Assembly: GCA_965203365.1 (NCBI GenBank)
Contig: OZ241878.1
Location: forward strand, 1,240,001-1,304,000
Direction of reading: 5' to 3'
DNA: 64,000 nucleotides
Source of the DNA: VYFG01 sp965203365
Lineage (GTDB): Bacteria; Pseudomonadota; Gammaproteobacteria; Arenicellales; Poriferihabitantaceae
Below are positions 62,851 to 64,000 of the stretch, one piece after another (positions within the stretch are counted from its first letter, which is position 1; every line of letters starts with the position of its first letter). The notes beneath the pieces are model-generated. The model ran no database searches, was not told the origin of the DNA, and saw nothing but the letters and a program-made list of their open reading frames with translations. The translations under genes were made by a program, and so were the position numbers.

Positions 62851-64000
62851 CCTCGGAAGCCCTCCTGATGCTGGCCCTGATTCTCCCTCTGGTCAGCGGG
62901 ATACTGACCCTGGTCCTGGGACGGCAACCGAATCTAAGAGATACGGCGACCCTGGCCATCACGGGGCTTTTGTGTGGGATCGTCATCACTTTGCTGTGGC
63001 GTGTTTTAGATGGAGAACGGCCGGAGCTGGTCGTTCTGGAGATGTTGCCCGGGCTGATGATTCATTTTCGGATCGAACCCTTGGGCATGCTGTTCGCCAC
63101 CATCGCGGCTATCCTCTGGCCGGTCAACTCGCTGTATTCGATTGGCTACATGCGGGGAAACCAGGAAACCCATCAGACGCGGTTTTACTTCTTTTTTGCA
63201 CTAGCCATCCTTGGGGCCATGGGCGTGGCCTTCTCCGATAACCTGATCACCTTGTTCCTGTGCTATGAAGTGCTGACCCTGTCCACCTTTCCCCTAGTGG
63301 CCCACAAGGGAAATGAGGCCGCCAGGGTAGGAGGACGGGTGTACCTCGGCATTTTGCTGTCCACTTCCATCGGGCTGTTGTTGCCGGCCATCATCTGGAC
63401 CTGGCATCTGGCCGGCACTGTTCGCTTTGTGGAAGGCGGCATCCTTTCAGGCAAGCTGGACGGACCCGCGCTGACGATTCTGGCGCTGATGTATCTTCTT
63501 GGTATCGGCAAGGCGGCTCTCATGCCGATTCATCGTTGGTTGCCCGCTGCCATGGTGGCTCCCACCCCAGTCAGTGCACTGTTACATGCCGTGGCCGTCG
63601 TCAAGGCCGGCGTGTTCAGCGTGGTCAAGGTGACCGTCTATGTGCTGGGCATCGACCATGTGGCCAGTGCGCCTGGCATTGAGCTCCTGCTCTGGCTCGC
63701 AGGGTTCACCATCGTCACGGCCTCCCTGGTTGCCTTGCGTCAGGACAACCTGAAGAAAAGACTGGCGTATTCCACCATCAGTCAACTGTCTTATGTGACC
63801 CTCGGGGCCATGTTGCTCGCACCGGTCAGTATCGTGGGAGCGGCATTTCACATCCTGACCCATGCCTTTGGCAAAATCACCCTTTTCTTTGCGGCCGGGG
63901 CCATCTACACCAGTGCAAAAAAAACCCAGGTCAGCGAGCTCAATGGCATTGCCCGTCGAATGCCCTTTACGATGACAGCCTTTGCGATCGGCGCACTGTC
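62847..64000 (+). CDS. second MrpD-like/NuoL-like antiporter subunit, 3' end outside window
   Basis: Starts at GTG 62847 overlapping the mrpD stop. 384 codons visible to the edge; open throughout. Begins SEALLMLALILPLVSGILTLVLG. Contains SLYSIGYMRGNQ, LFLCYEVLTLSTFPLVAH (membrane Glu), GKAALMPIHRWLPAAMVAPTPVSALLHAVAVVKAGVFSV and RQDNLKKRLAYSTISQLSYV. The TPVSALLHA motif is closer to NuoL/MrpA than to MrpD, so it probably supplies the channel missing with the split MrpA. C-terminal part is beyond the window. Confidence 0.9.
   Translation, partial: MTSEALLMLALILPLVSGILTLVLGRQPNLRDTATLAITGLLCGIVITLLWRVLDGERPELVVLEMLPGLMIHFRIEPLGMLFATIAAILWPVNSLYSIGYMRGNQETHQTRFYFFFALAILGAMGVAFSDNLITLFLCYEVLTLSTFPLVAHKGNEAARVGGRVYLGILLSTSIGLLLPAIIWTWHLAGTVRFVEGGILSGKLDGPALTILALMYLLGIGKAALMPIHRWLPAAMVAPTPVSALLHAVAVVKAGVFSVVKVTVYVLGIDHVASAPGIELLLWLAGFTIVTASLVALRQDNLKKRLAYSTISQLSYVTLGAMLLAPVSIVGAAFHILTHAFGKITLFFAAGAIYTSAKKTQVSELNGIARRMPFTMTAFAIGAL

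Overview
The window reads as chromosomal DNA of a moderately GC-rich gammaproteobacterium, probably marine, halophilic or sulfur-cycling. The core block at the left is a gammaproteobacterial-type rpmF-plsX-fab-mltG-tmk-holB-tatD operon. The rest is accessory metabolism: two TRAP transporters, a sulfonate-type catabolic cluster, a cobalt thiocyanate hydrolase operon with sulfur-handling genes, and a multi-subunit Mrp Na+/H+ antiporter. Species assignment is inference; there is no rRNA in the window and I recognised no tRNA.

Layout. (1) 1-8780, minus strand: lipid, cell-wall and replication operon from a good sigma70 promoter (8751-8780) through rpmF, plsX, fabH, fabG, acpP, fabF, mltG, tmk, holB and tatD (cut by the window edge). 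fabD and pabC, normally part of this order, are absent. (2) 8.9-14.3 kb: an accessory island in which a degraded IS5-like and a degraded IS30-like transposase gene flank a three-gene minus-strand cassette (DUF262 protein, DUF3696-type ATPase broken by a one-base frameshift, and an unrecognised 326-aa protein). It resembles a defence module. (3) 14.4-15.2 kb: erpA. (4) 15.25-25.5 kb: IclR regulator, GMC oxidoreductase, TRAP transporter, HisD-like sulfopropanediol dehydrogenase, SDR, zinc alcohol dehydrogenase and an acyl-CoA-dehydrogenase-fold protein lacking both possible catalytic glutamates, as in 3-sulfinopropionyl-CoA desulfinase. Together this suggests a dihydroxypropanesulfonate/organosulfonate catabolic locus. 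(5) 25.7-29.5 kb: TAXI-type TRAP transporter with a fused permease. (6) 30.1-36.8 kb: GOLPH3-like protein, dimethylglycine-dehydrogenase-like enzyme with an aminotransferase, exported HNH nuclease and exported phytochelatin-synthase-like protease. (7) 37.1-38.0 kb: decayed AraC and thioredoxin-family genes. (8) 38.3-42.2 kb: tightly coupled aldolase, enolase-superfamily, SDR and gamma-butyrobetaine-hydroxylase-like genes.

(9) 42.7-48.7 kb: scattered single genes (DoeB-like deacylase, GCS2 ligase, methyltransferase, PhzF, GST). (10) 49.2-58.0 kb: a LysR regulator divergent from scnB-scnA-scnC-maturation factor, a NitT/TauT-type ABC transporter, DsrE, TusA, SQR-like flavoprotein and DUF1641. 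The apparent logic is import of thiocyanate, hydrolysis to carbonyl sulfide and ammonia, then handling of the released sulfur through the quinone pool and protein sulfur carriers. (11) 58.9-64.0 kb: mrpEFG-(A'B)-C-D-D', running off the right edge.

Start codons were chosen by family length, overlap with the upstream gene and visible Shine-Dalgarno sequence. Several are TTG or GTG and are flagged. All functional names come from reading motifs and remembered family features; no database search was possible.
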